NCBI RefSeq assembly: GCF_011769525.1
Contig: NZ_CP050440.1
Location: 3,597,501 to 3,661,500 of the forward strand
DNA length: 64,000 nt
Direction: 5' to 3'
Origin: Tolypothrix sp. PCC 7910
GTDB lineage: Bacteria > Cyanobacteriota > Cyanobacteriia > Cyanobacteriales > Nostocaceae
The position numbers were made by a program, and so were the translations under genes. The stretch's first letter is position 1. Each line of letters opens with the position of its first letter. Positions 9,340-17,851 of this stretch are shown here, one piece after another. Below the pieces are notes generated by a model. It was not told the DNA's origin. It worked only from the letters and a program-made list of their open reading frames with translations, and ran no database searches.

Positions 9340-10850
9340 TTCTTAATTTGCTCCGGGAAGGCTGGGGTGACGGCGAAATTCATACGTACTAGCCCACCAG
9401 GTTCTAAACGCACTAAGCGAGATTGACTATTACGTTCGCGGAATTTCTCATTAGGAGCTAGGGTGTAACCATTGACGCTGCTGAGGTCTAATACTCCTGT
9501 ATGGTTTCCTGGCAAAACATTAGCTACGGAGAACAGTCCATTGGGGTCTGTAGTGATACGGTTACCATCCTCCAAGAAAATTACAGCATTAGGAATTCCT
9601 TTCTCACCAGGTTGCTGTTCGCCGTCAAAGTTTTTATCAACAAACACGCGACCGATGATTGTGCCACAATCAGAGACTATTCCAGGCCTAATTTTTAATT
9701 GGTAAGTGGCTGGCCCATCCTTAGTAGTAAAACGGTTATCAGCTCTTTGTGCATTCACAATCGCGCTATTGCGACCTGTTCCCCGCACCGCATCGCTGGT
9801 AAGTTGCACTGCATAAACAATATTCAGTGTTTTTCCGGCACTAGCAGTAACATCTGCGCGCAACGTGATAATGTTTCCATTGGTTTGGGAAGTAATAGCG
9901 ACTGGTTGAGAGTCTATTTCACCACGGATTGATTGTGGTAAAAATTTGAATCCTAGTGGTAAGTTATCGGTAATTACCAGATTATTTAAACCAGCATCCG
10001 ATAAATTCTTGATTGTCAGGCGGTAAATAACTGTATCTCCAGGTTCAGCAGTAGCGCGATCGCCTGTTTTGACAATCTGTATTTGATTGGGTTGACACAT
10101 TCCTGTAGTAAATCGAAAAGCTAATAAGTCCAGTCCTACAGTTTCTGCATTGGGGACAAGGGCTACTGTGTCTGTAAAATTAGTACCACCTGTAGTAGTG
10201 ATTGGTTGGCCATCTAGGGAAGTAGCAACATACCTAATGATGCTGTTATTTCCATCCCCGCTATTTTCCACAATTTGAATCTTGATGCGTCGTTGTTGGT
10301 AAATTGAATTCGCAGGTGGATTGATAACTAAAATATAAGTACTACCTGTATTTGTTTGTCCTTTATTCGGATCTAATAAAAAGTTATAAGTACCTCGCGG
10401 TTCGCGATTGGTAAGAAAGTAGGGATTACTATTTTCAATATTTGGTTTTAATCCACCAGGTATTTGATTGTCAGGAATATCAGGCACTTCTGTTCGAGTT
10501 AGTGATAATAATTTCCCTAATTCTGTTCCTGTAGGATCGTTTTGATTAGGTTGGTAAACAGCTATAGAAAAGCCTGTATAATCAGGTAATAGCTCCCCAC
10601 TACAGCCTAAAATTCTGCCTAATGGGTCACCTAATTTATTAGAGCCAAGGTTAATCTGAGAAGAAGTTCCTTCATATTTGTCATTAGTAGCAGGATTTAT
10701 ATAAGTATAGTTAGCTTGGTTAATAAAAGGTGGACGCTCAATCTGATTATTAACTTGTTGAGCTTGTGCGGTTAAAGAACTCTGCAAAATAGTGCCAGCA
10801 AGAAGCGTTGCTGTTAATCTTTGCAACCTTTGTAGTTTCTGACAAAACAC
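9336..10850 (-). CDS. Secreted DUF11 + SdrD B-like (CNA-B fold) protein
   Basis: A 504-residue exported protein. The start is GTG at 10850: an in-frame TAA lies directly upstream, and AGAGGAG sits 9 nt before the GTG. The signal peptide covers about residues 1-31 (ends LTAQAQ). There is a variable N-terminal domain, then a DUF11 module (about 257-385) beginning IQIVKTGDRATAEPGDTVIY, then an SdrD B-like or carboxypeptidase-regulatory-like fold (about 395-500) with GRVFVDKNFDGEQQPGEKG and a DPNGLFSV loop. The latter is a common stalk or calcium-stabilised module of surface proteins. The stop codon overlaps the start of the barrel gene, so this is the natural partner of the barrel. Whether it is displayed on the barrel or merely co-secreted cannot be told from sequence. 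Confidence 0.88.
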   Translation of the reverse strand: MFCQKLQRLQRLTATLLAGTILQSSLTAQAQQVNNQIERPPFINQANYTYINPATNDKYEGTSSQINLGSNKLGDPLGRILGCSGELLPDYTGFSIAVYQPNQNDPTGTELGKLLSLTRTEVPDIPDNQIPGGLKPNIENSNPYFLTNREPRGTYNFLLDPNKGQTNTGSTYILVINPPANSIYQQRRIKIQIVENSGDGNNSIIRYVATSLDGQPITTTGGTNFTDTVALVPNAETVGLDLLAFRFTTGMCQPNQIQIVKTGDRATAEPGDTVIYRLTIKNLSDAGLNNLVITDNLPLGFKFLPQSIRGEIDSQPVAITSQTNGNIITLRADVTASAGKTLNIVYAVQLTSDAVRGTGRNSAIVNAQRADNRFTTKDGPATYQLKIRPGIVSDCGTIIGRVFVDKNFDGEQQPGEKGIPNAVIFLEDGNRITTDPNGLFSVANVLPGNHTGVLDLSSVNGYTLAPNEKFRERNSQSRLVRLEPGGLVRMNFAVTPAFPEQIKK

Positions 10851-11078
10851 TTAACATTTCTCCTCTGAAATACCACGGCTTTGAGTGGTAAATGTGCCAA
10901 TTTGTAAATTGTTTGCAGCACAAATCTGTAACCATGTAATTCTGTTTACCCAGTAGTCAACCGCTTTTTACAGATAGATAAAGGTTCAGTCAGCACTAAC
11001 AGCAGACTGATATTTTGGTGCATCAAGTAGAAGTGATAGGAAGATAGGGCAAAATCATCCCTAGCTTCCCCTATGATG

Positions 11079-11648
11079 TCAACGGACTTGTACTTGATAA
11101 GTCGCCTTGACTATCGACTTTGCGTCTACTGATGGTAATTTTAGGCGGATGTAGGTGTAAGCACTGGCTGGAGCTGGCTGAGTTTCTACTTTGCCATTGG
11201 GGAGGGTAACTTTTACAGTAGGATTTTCTACAAAGTTGCGTCCATTATCAATGCTATAAGTAATTTTGGCCTCTTTATTAGCATTTACATTTGCAGATTT
11301 CAGCACATATACCATTCCTTTAGGAATTGGTTGATTGAGAGTAAGATTTTTAACTGGGCGATCATTTTTATTTTCACTACTTAGGGTGTAGCGCAAAATA
11401 TCTCCTGGTTGGACTACAGCTTGACCCTTTAAAGGTTCCCATTTCTTAGTTTGCTTACCCTGCTGATCCTTTTCCACTACTTGCTTTTCTGCATCTAAGC
11501 GCAACTGCACTTGACCTTGATATTTGCTATTTTGCGCGATCGCACTTCCCGATTGCCAAATATTTGCAACTCCAGGGATTTGGCTGACAAAGGGAACTGT
11601 CGCAATTATAGCGATCGCTCCAATACTGGCAATAGAAACACGCTTCAT
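11079..11648 (-). CDS. Small secreted DUF11-domain protein
   Basis: A 189-residue protein starting MKRVSIASIG. The longer reading from a TTG at 11663 is rejected because ATG 11648 has TTGAGG 9 nt upstream, inside that extension. The signal peptide is followed by a single DUF11-like beta-sandwich: GQAVVQPGDILRYTLSSEN, then NLTLNQPIPKGMVYV, ending in KATYQVQVR. This is the minimal DUF11 unit, without repeats or linker. It sits between the two larger DUF11 genes, 228 bp upstream of the GTG start of the coupled pair, in the same orientation. It may be a periplasmic or surface subunit of the same system; the function is unknown. Confidence 0.85.
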   Translation of the reverse strand: MKRVSIASIGAIAIIATVPFVSQIPGVANIWQSGSAIAQNSKYQGQVQLRLDAEKQVVEKDQQGKQTKKWEPLKGQAVVQPGDILRYTLSSENKNDRPVKNLTLNQPIPKGMVYVLKSANVNANKEAKITYSIDNGRNFVENPTVKVTLPNGKVETQPAPASAYTYIRLKLPSVDAKSIVKATYQVQVR

Positions 11649-11740
11649 GTCAATAAACCTCAAAATATTTCCCGAATGTTGATGAATAATTTATCTTTCC
11701 CTACTTTGAAGAGAAAATTTCTCTATTGCTAGCTGCTATA

Positions 11741-11764
11741 CCCCTCTCCGCCAGGGAAGAGGGG
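11741..11764 (-). terminator. GC-rich hairpin between DUF11 genes
   Basis: CCCCTCT (11741-11747) pairs with AGAGGGG (11758-11764) around a 10-nt loop, just past the stop of the 850-residue DUF11 gene. There is no clear T-run, so it may be an attenuator or an RNA-stabilising hairpin rather than a full terminator. Similar CCCCTCTCCGCCAGGG hairpins are widespread in Nostocales intergenic DNA. Confidence 0.45.
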
Positions 11765-11774
11765 TTAGAGGTGT

Positions 11775-14327
11775 CTAGTTAACCTTACGTTGGAAGGTAA
11801 AGGTTCCTTGTTCTTGTGGTATAACTAATCCATTCACAGCGTCTACATACTTAGTAACATCTGTAGCAGCTGTTGTTCCACTTTGGTTAACAGATGGGAA
11901 GAATGTAATTGTTCCACTGTTAGAATCTACCGCTTGGGGGTTGGTTACATTACTGGTATCAATGATGCCGTTAAGATCATTGTCTTTCGCCCAGTTGTTA
12001 TTACCTGCTGTACCATCTTCCGTAATCACAACCTTATCAGCGTTCAGAATTACGTTACCGACTCCAGCTTGGACATTGGAAATATTCTTGTAGCGAATTT
12101 GGTACTCAATAATGTTTCCTGGTGTTGGTGTTCTAGGTACATCAGCAACTGTACTATTAGGATCAATAGTTACGTCATCACCACCACCTAGGACTCCATT
12201 TGGACCAAAATTGACATAAGCTGGTGTGCTTTCAAAGTCACCTTGAGTTCCCACCACTGCTTCACCACTTCCCTGTAAAATCCGGGAGACTTTGATCAGT
12301 TGTAAGTAACCAGTGAATACGCGATCAATTGTAGTGTTAGATACAGTACCAATAGTAGCAGTAATAGGTACTGGATAGCCCCATTCTGTATCGCCTGAAT
12401 AGTCAGTCAAGGTATCAGTTGACAGCTTTGTATTTGCTGGCAGATCGACTTCCACGCCATAGCCAATACTTGCGCCAGCAGCTACATTGGTGATAGAAAT
12501 TGGTGAACCAGTGATTGTAAATGACCCCGCACCACTTTGACTATAGATATAGACCGCAGAATTACCACCGTAGGTAATAGTCACCTTTGTACCTTCTGGT
12601 AAATCCAACTTATTGGCTGGCACTGTTGGTACTAATGTGACAGATCCAGGGCTAGTACCATTATTTTGAACTGTATTACTGAAACCAACCGCTTGTGGAT
12701 CAATCTTAGAACCAGGTGATGTACCAGCGGGAATAAAGGAAGACTTGTTTGTGAAGTCAGTTGCAGTTGTTCCATCTGGCCCAGTAGCGCCGGGAGCATT
12801 TAGTGGACCATTAAGTACAGATGTAGCTGCTGCTGCATTGATTACCAAAACGTTCACTTCACCGCCAGGGCCTGAACCGGTATTATCGTTACTTGCGTCA
12901 ACACCCTGTGTCGCTGGGTCAGCTACACCATTGAAAGTATTATCAGCTACAGAAGCATCAGGAACGCCGTCATTATTCGCATCTGTTGTCCCTGGTGTCA
13001 TATTACCTAAAGGGCCGTTGTAGTTACTGGGATTTTGGTCACCAGATTCGTCGTACACTGGTAGTCCACCAATTCCAGGGGTTTGAGCAACCAATTGAGC
13101 AATATTATTAATGCTCAATGTTGTTGGTGGTGTACCAGTGCTAGGTAGACCTACCGTAATGGAGAAGCCAGTAAGTGTGGTATTGACAGGAATATAATCA
13201 CTGGCTTGACTGGTAGTTTTCACAAAACCGACGCGTTTGATAGCTTCAAACTGTGCTGTAGTTGTTGGAGCAGTTGTTGTCCAAGTCACAGCGTTGGGTT
13301 TAGAAGTGTTATCTGTTGAATAAACTGCTGTCCACCCAGATGGCGCAGTTGGTGCAGCTTTTAATACTGTACCAGTCGGAATAACATCAGATACTAAAAT
13401 TCTGGGTGTGGTGCTATCTCCATCAACACTGATACCTGTATAACCTGCTAGTGGTTGTGGTGTAATTCCTTGTCCAGTGACATCATTACCTTCAACGCGC
13501 AAACTCAACCCATAGGTTAATTGGTCGTCGCTAAGAGTATTAGCAACTCCAGGAACATAATTTGTCTGAGTTTTCAGTAAGGTAGCTAAAGCTAAGTTCT
13601 TCGCAACCGCACCAACTGTACTTTGTTGTTTGGCGCTGGCTTCCCGCGTACCGTTAGCTGGTACACCTGCTGTTTCACCAGCACTACCATCAGGATTATC
13701 TACGGTGTAAACGTCACCACCATTGTTGACGCGGGCTACGTTTTGAGCATTACCAGGAGTGTCACCAAGTTGCACGGTAATAATGTCATTTGCATTAGCA
13801 CCAGGCTGTACGACAACGTTCACACGCACCTGCACAGTCCCATTCACTGGGATTGAACCGGTAATCAATTCAGCACCAGTTATATCTACCCAGTTTGTCC
13901 CATTAAAGTATTGCAGATTGCCTGAAACTGCAGCAGGTCCAGTGGTTGTTGCTAGGTTAGGAATCCGGAATTTGGTGGGGTCGTTACCAACGTTCGTGAC
14001 GGTATATGTATAGGTAAGGGTGTCACCAACCTTAATTGCGTCTCCTGGAGTGCTATCCGTTGGTACACCAGTAGCTACCACGGTGATACCTGCCACTTCT
14101 GCCACAGTCACTGTAACTGTGTTAGAGGTAGCATTAATAGTGGTTCCGGGAGCGTTAGGATCTTCGTAAGTCGCAGTTGCAGTGTTGCTGATTGGTTGAC
14201 CAGCAGCTGTCCCTTCAGCTAAGACAGGTGTAACAAACTGGAAAATGCCGTTAGCCAATAATACTGTTGCTACTAAAGAACGGTAGAACTTTGAAGGCTG
14301 TTTGATAAATCTCTTGGTTTTTGGCAT
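11775..14327 (-). CDS. Large secreted DUF11-repeat protein
   Basis: An 850-residue exported protein. The ATG at 14327 (MPKTKRFIKQ) is preferred over the upstream in-frame GTG at 14372, because only the shorter form begins with a classical signal peptide (basic N-region, then SLVATVLLANGIFQFV, then a cut near VLAEG). After it comes a region shared with the protein at 1-1433 (PISNTATATYEDPNAPGTT, then TVTVAEVAGITV) and a DUF11 module with KVGDTLTYTYTVTNVGNDPTKF. A central Asn/Asp/Thr-rich part has calcium-type loops (DANNDGVPDASVADN). The C-terminal DUF11-like domain has PTPGNIIEYQIRYKNIS and ends FTFQRKVN. It is the first gene of the row that runs toward position 1. Surface or sheath protein; mechanism unknown. 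Confidence 0.87.
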   Translation of the reverse strand: MPKTKRFIKQPSKFYRSLVATVLLANGIFQFVTPVLAEGTAAGQPISNTATATYEDPNAPGTTINATSNTVTVTVAEVAGITVVATGVPTDSTPGDAIKVGDTLTYTYTVTNVGNDPTKFRIPNLATTTGPAAVSGNLQYFNGTNWVDITGAELITGSIPVNGTVQVRVNVVVQPGANANDIITVQLGDTPGNAQNVARVNNGGDVYTVDNPDGSAGETAGVPANGTREASAKQQSTVGAVAKNLALATLLKTQTNYVPGVANTLSDDQLTYGLSLRVEGNDVTGQGITPQPLAGYTGISVDGDSTTPRILVSDVIPTGTVLKAAPTAPSGWTAVYSTDNTSKPNAVTWTTTAPTTTAQFEAIKRVGFVKTTSQASDYIPVNTTLTGFSITVGLPSTGTPPTTLSINNIAQLVAQTPGIGGLPVYDESGDQNPSNYNGPLGNMTPGTTDANNDGVPDASVADNTFNGVADPATQGVDASNDNTGSGPGGEVNVLVINAAAATSVLNGPLNAPGATGPDGTTATDFTNKSSFIPAGTSPGSKIDPQAVGFSNTVQNNGTSPGSVTLVPTVPANKLDLPEGTKVTITYGGNSAVYIYSQSGAGSFTITGSPISITNVAAGASIGYGVEVDLPANTKLSTDTLTDYSGDTEWGYPVPITATIGTVSNTTIDRVFTGYLQLIKVSRILQGSGEAVVGTQGDFESTPAYVNFGPNGVLGGGDDVTIDPNSTVADVPRTPTPGNIIEYQIRYKNISNVQAGVGNVILNADKVVITEDGTAGNNNWAKDNDLNGIIDTSNVTNPQAVDSNSGTITFFPSVNQSGTTAATDVTKYVDAVNGLVIPQEQGTFTFQRKVN

Positions 14328-15757
14328 GATAGAGGTGTATATATTCAATCGAAATCTTTCCTGCTGAAACACGCAGGATTTTTTTTAGCCATTTATCTGG
14401 CAATTGCCAAGTTAAATTAGCCTAAAACTTTACAGTCTTAGGAAGCTTAATTGCTCAGTTCAACTATTTATTGAACTCAAAAATTTTTCCAGTATAGGTT
14501 TAAAGACATCTTTTCTATCTTAAGCAGTATTAATTCTTGCGAGCCAAGACTTAAATACATCAGAAAGACTTCTTATTTGTTTGTGCTGCTTAACTCATTG
14601 GGTTAATAAAAATCTAGCTTATTTTACGTAAAAAAACTTCAGTATAAATAAGGAATTATTACTTTTAATCTGTGAATTTATCTATAGGCTATAAATTTTA
14701 TTTCTTCAAGGAAAAATTTATTTAAATAAATACTTAATTGGCGTATATAAGCGTATATAAAGTTCAACAAATGGTAATGTAATACTGCATATATTGTTAG
14801 CCTAAATATTGGTAATATCTATAAATTGGAGTTATTCAGTAACTATAACAATAATTTTAAAAAACCATGTAGATTGTTAAGTTATCTTATCTTCATACCA
14901 GGAACCAAAATTTCATATAAAAAATGTTTGGCTTCTATCATATAGTTTAGGCAATGAAAAAGTAAGTTGCTATAGCATCAAAAAATGACTATTAGTGTGA
15001 AAAGTAACGATTTTGAGAAATAAATTTAGGTAAGTGAAAGATTAATTCAGTTAAACACCTCTAATCTACGTTTATTTCTCACTTAATCGCTCTTTGCTGC
15101 TATAAAAGTCATATTTACTACATATTGGGGTATTCAAATGCAGAAATTAGCAAGTATAAATTTACAGATTATTTTGTTATGTACTAACTTAAATCTGAAA
15201 AATGAGGAAAATCTGAGGCTGATGGAAATAAGTTTTAAGAGTCTGCTTTGATTGCTGAGATGACTCATGTAGAACGGAAACAGGTGAAGCAGCGAATGGC
15301 AAGTATAAGGTTTCCACGCCACTTACTACAACGGAGAACAACTCCTATGTGGAACCGCCGTAATTTACAGGAGAACTCGCAGAGTATCCGAAGGGTAATA
15401 AAGAAATACCGAGTTTTTTCAAAAACTTATGCAAGTTAAGAGAACTTTCCAGATGAAATCATACCCTGTGGGTTCTGCTTACTACTACGCATTAGGTTTT
15501 CTACAGCAATCGCAATTAAGCTTTTTAACTAAAGATAACATTATTGTAGAGCAATAAGCATTCATGAGAATTAATTACCTATTAAAACATTACTGATTTC
15601 CCAAATAGTAATTTAATTAATTACTATTTGGTGATGAAGTTTTTAATGCTAAATCAGTTAAATTCTCATTTGCAAATAACCTGATAGTTGCTATCTAATA
15701 CACTGATATTTGAGAGCAACTATAAAGTACAGCTTGCTGAAATATTTGATAGTCTAC
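14328..15757. other. 1.4-kb AT-rich intergenic region
   Basis: Very AT-rich, with no convincing gene. Short frames around 15134-15440 lack a Shine-Dalgarno sequence or a recognisable family. It holds a perfect tandem duplication GCGTATATAA at 14741-14760 and a long AT hairpin at 15601-15631. It lies upstream of the DUF11 row and downstream of ktrA, so it probably carries the DUF11 promoter. No specific operator could be assigned. Confidence 0.6.
15601..15631. repeat. 31-bp near-perfect palindrome
   Basis: CCAAATAGTAATT (15601-15613) pairs perfectly with AATTACTATTTGG (15619-15631) around the loop TAATT. It lies 127 bp past the ktrA stop. It could be a 3'-end hairpin of the ktrA transcript or a protein-binding palindrome. 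Confidence 0.6.
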
Positions 15758-16453
15758 TTAAATTGGTAAGCGATTGATATCTTTATTGTGACCAATTACT
15801 ACCATTGCGGAACCACGCTCTAAACGTTTGGTTGGTTCTGGATTAATGATAAATTTACCATCCTGGCTGACTGCAATTAAATTTAAGCCATAGCGGTTAC
15901 GCAATTGCAACTCTGTAATGGTTTTGGCATGAAATTCGTCAGGTACAATCAATTCGACAATACTGTTATCTGGATCGAGGTCAAAACGTTCTAAGATTGA
16001 TGGTTTAGTAAGTGTACGTGCAAGGGCACAACCTGCTTCGTATTCTGGGAACACTACATGATCTGCTCCCACTCGTTTTAATAGTTTTTGGTGAACTTCG
16101 CTAGAAGCTTTGGCTACTACATGGGGTACACCTCCCTCTTTTACGTTTAAGGTAGTAATGATACTTTCTTGAATATAATTACCAATGGCTACGATTACAG
16201 TATCAAATTCAAAAATGCCCGCTTCTTTAAGTGCGGCTGGTTCTGTAGAGTCTAGCTGTAATGCATGACCAACGATACGCTCTGTGAGTGCTTCAGATAC
16301 TCGCTTTTCATCAATATCTGTTGCCAATACTTCATAACCTAATCTATGCAATGTAGAGGATACAGAGCGACCAAAGCGACCTAAACCAATCACTGCAAAT
16401 TGGTGATTATCTTTACGTAAACTACGAAAAAAATTTAAGGCTGAAAGATTCAC
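15758..16453 (-). CDS. ktrA: Trk/Ktr potassium uptake regulatory subunit (RCK, NAD-binding)
   Basis: A 231-residue cytoplasmic gating subunit of a KtrAB/TrkAH-type K+ transporter. The N-terminal RCK_N Rossmann domain shows FAVIGLGRFGRSV (about 18-30; GxGxxG) and an acidic ATDID ending strand 2, which binds nucleotide. The RCK_C domain covers about 140-225 and ends in the ERGSAMVVIGH segment. The start is GTG at 16453, supported by AAAGGA 8 nt upstream. Its membrane partner (17852-19186) is upstream in the same orientation, but an IS element lies between them. Without the IS the genes would be about 245 bp apart, so an operon is plausible but was probably disturbed by the insertion. In this family ATP/ADP or NAD(H) binding controls K+ flux. 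Confidence 0.92.
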   Translation of the reverse strand: MNLSALNFFRSLRKDNHQFAVIGLGRFGRSVSSTLHRLGYEVLATDIDEKRVSEALTERIVGHALQLDSTEPAALKEAGIFEFDTVIVAIGNYIQESIITTLNVKEGGVPHVVAKASSEVHQKLLKRVGADHVVFPEYEAGCALARTLTKPSILERFDLDPDNSIVELIVPDEFHAKTITELQLRNRYGLNLIAVSQDGKFIINPEPTKRLERGSAMVVIGHNKDINRLPI

Positions 16454-16606
16454 AATTACTATCCTTTATTAGTACACCCTTTGTTGATGGCAAAAAATTT
16501 ATCCGGGGTTCAGTAAGTCAGTTTATTTTGAAGTCGCATTATGAGGAAAGGCCAGATGCCTATCTATAATGTTCTTTATGATCAACGACAAATTAAATTT
16601 GTCACA

Positions 16607-17755
16607 AGACACGTCCGGAATATGAATTGGGTACAAAAAAATGGTAGAAAGTAAAATTGACCCTCTACCAAAATTTAATTAAATGATTAGTATATTTGAT
16701 TATATACAAAAGTATCCACGAAGAGCAAAGCAACTTTTGGGGATTAGTTATGACCAATTTACTGACCTTGTAAACTATGCTAAAAACAGTCATGAAGAAG
16801 AACAACTCAAATTGGAACAGAAGAAAGTTAGAATACATCGTCGTGGAGGTGGACGCAAAGAATTATTATCCATCCCAGAACAAGTATGTTTGTGCTTGTT
16901 TTATCTGAGACAAATACCCACATTTGAAGTTTTAGGAATAATGTTTGGTATATCAAAAACTTTATCTAATGATACTTTTCATTACTGGAGAAAAATATTA
17001 CGTAAGATTCTCCCTTCTAGTTTAATAGAGCAAGTAGAAAATAAAGAAGGAGATTTGCTCATTATACAAGAAATATTAACGAATTTTAAGTTGCTAGTTG
17101 ATAGCGTAGAACAGCCTATAGATAGACCATCTGACAACGAAGAACAGAAAAAGTTCTTTTCGGGAAAGAAAAAACAGCATACTATAAAAAACCAGATAGT
17201 TTCCTTGCCAGAGGGAAAAGATATTATTGATGTTACAGTAGGCTCTCCAGGGCCAACAGCAGACATAAAATTATTTAGAGAGCAACAAACAAAATTTGAT
17301 GAAAAACAAGAATTTACGGGAGATAAAGCGTATCAAGGTGGGAATAATATTACTACCCCTCATAAGAAGAAAAGAAAACAACAATTAAATGAACAACAAA
17401 AAGAAGAAAATAAAGCTCTATCAAGTAAGCGTATATTTGTTGAGCATTTAATACGTATTGTAAAAATTTTCCAAGTGGCATCACAAAGATTTAGATTAAA
17501 TGCTGATGTTTATAATGAAATAGTTTTGTTAGTTTGTGGTCTAGTAAGACTGCGAATTGGCACTTTCGTATTACCGAATAGCGCCATAAATTAGTATCAA
17601 TTAAAAATTGTGTTTGCGTTAGGCAAGATTATGTATTTTTCTGCTCTAAACTATCAGTAACTATATCAAACACTTATTGTTCCATTGCAACAGAATCTGC
17701 AAGGACTGGTCTCAAAGCCTTGTAAATATAGGCTTGCGAGTTTTCGGACGGGTCT
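16607..17755 (+). mobile_element. IS5-family insertion sequence, copy 1
   Basis: A 1149-bp element with imperfect terminal inverted repeats: AGACACGTCCGGAA at the left, and AGACCCGTCCGAAA as the complement of the right end. It carries one transposase gene. It is flanked by the 3-bp direct repeat ACA (16604-16606 and 17756-17758), the expected target duplication. The element is repeated at 23138-24286 in the same orientation, and every stretch compared was identical. The ends, the 3-bp duplication and the single DDE_Tnp_4-type transposase point to the IS5 family, perhaps the ISL2 group. It sits between ktrA and ktrB, in the opposite direction to both. Confidence 0.93.
16683..17594 (+). CDS. 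IS5-family DDE transposase (copy 1)
   Basis: A 303-residue transposase. An N-terminal helix-turn-helix region (about 62-100, SIPEQVCLCLFYLRQIPTF; HTH_Tnp_4 type) is followed by a DDE_Tnp_4-type catalytic core. Likely triad: D140 (LLVDSVEQP), D214 (TGDKAYQGG) and E254 (RIFVEHLIRIVK). The family signature GKKKQHTIKNQ is at 161-171. The frame is complete and undamaged, and the same protein is encoded at 23214-24125, so the element is probably active or moved recently. A 94-codon antisense frame inside it is treated as a shadow. Confidence 0.93.
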   Translation: MISIFDYIQKYPRRAKQLLGISYDQFTDLVNYAKNSHEEEQLKLEQKKVRIHRRGGGRKELLSIPEQVCLCLFYLRQIPTFEVLGIMFGISKTLSNDTFHYWRKILRKILPSSLIEQVENKEGDLLIIQEILTNFKLLVDSVEQPIDRPSDNEEQKKFFSGKKKQHTIKNQIVSLPEGKDIIDVTVGSPGPTADIKLFREQQTKFDEKQEFTGDKAYQGGNNITTPHKKKRKQQLNEQQKEENKALSSKRIFVEHLIRIVKIFQVASQRFRLNADVYNEIVLLVCGLVRLRIGTFVLPNSAIN

Positions 17756-17851
17756 ACAGATTCAAACATCGATTTTAAATTGGTAGTGTAAATTGTAGCA
17801 GGTTGTGCAGTAGCTACTAGGGTGAACTATTAGCCTATCTATTAACTTCAA

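Noticed and set aside
10750-10935. Alternative frame with ATG at 10856 before the DUF11-SdrD B-like gene.
   Set aside because: It is out of frame with the main gene and short; the GTG at 10850 has the better spacing to AGAGGAG.
15134-15439. Short overlapping frames on both strands in the AT-rich gap.
   Set aside because: No Shine-Dalgarno sequence, no domain pattern, and composition like the surrounding spacer.
16982-17266. A 94-codon open frame antisense to the transposase (repeated at 23513-23797).
   Set aside because: It lies wholly inside the transposase gene and has no ribosome-binding site or family match; repetition only reflects the two IS copies.
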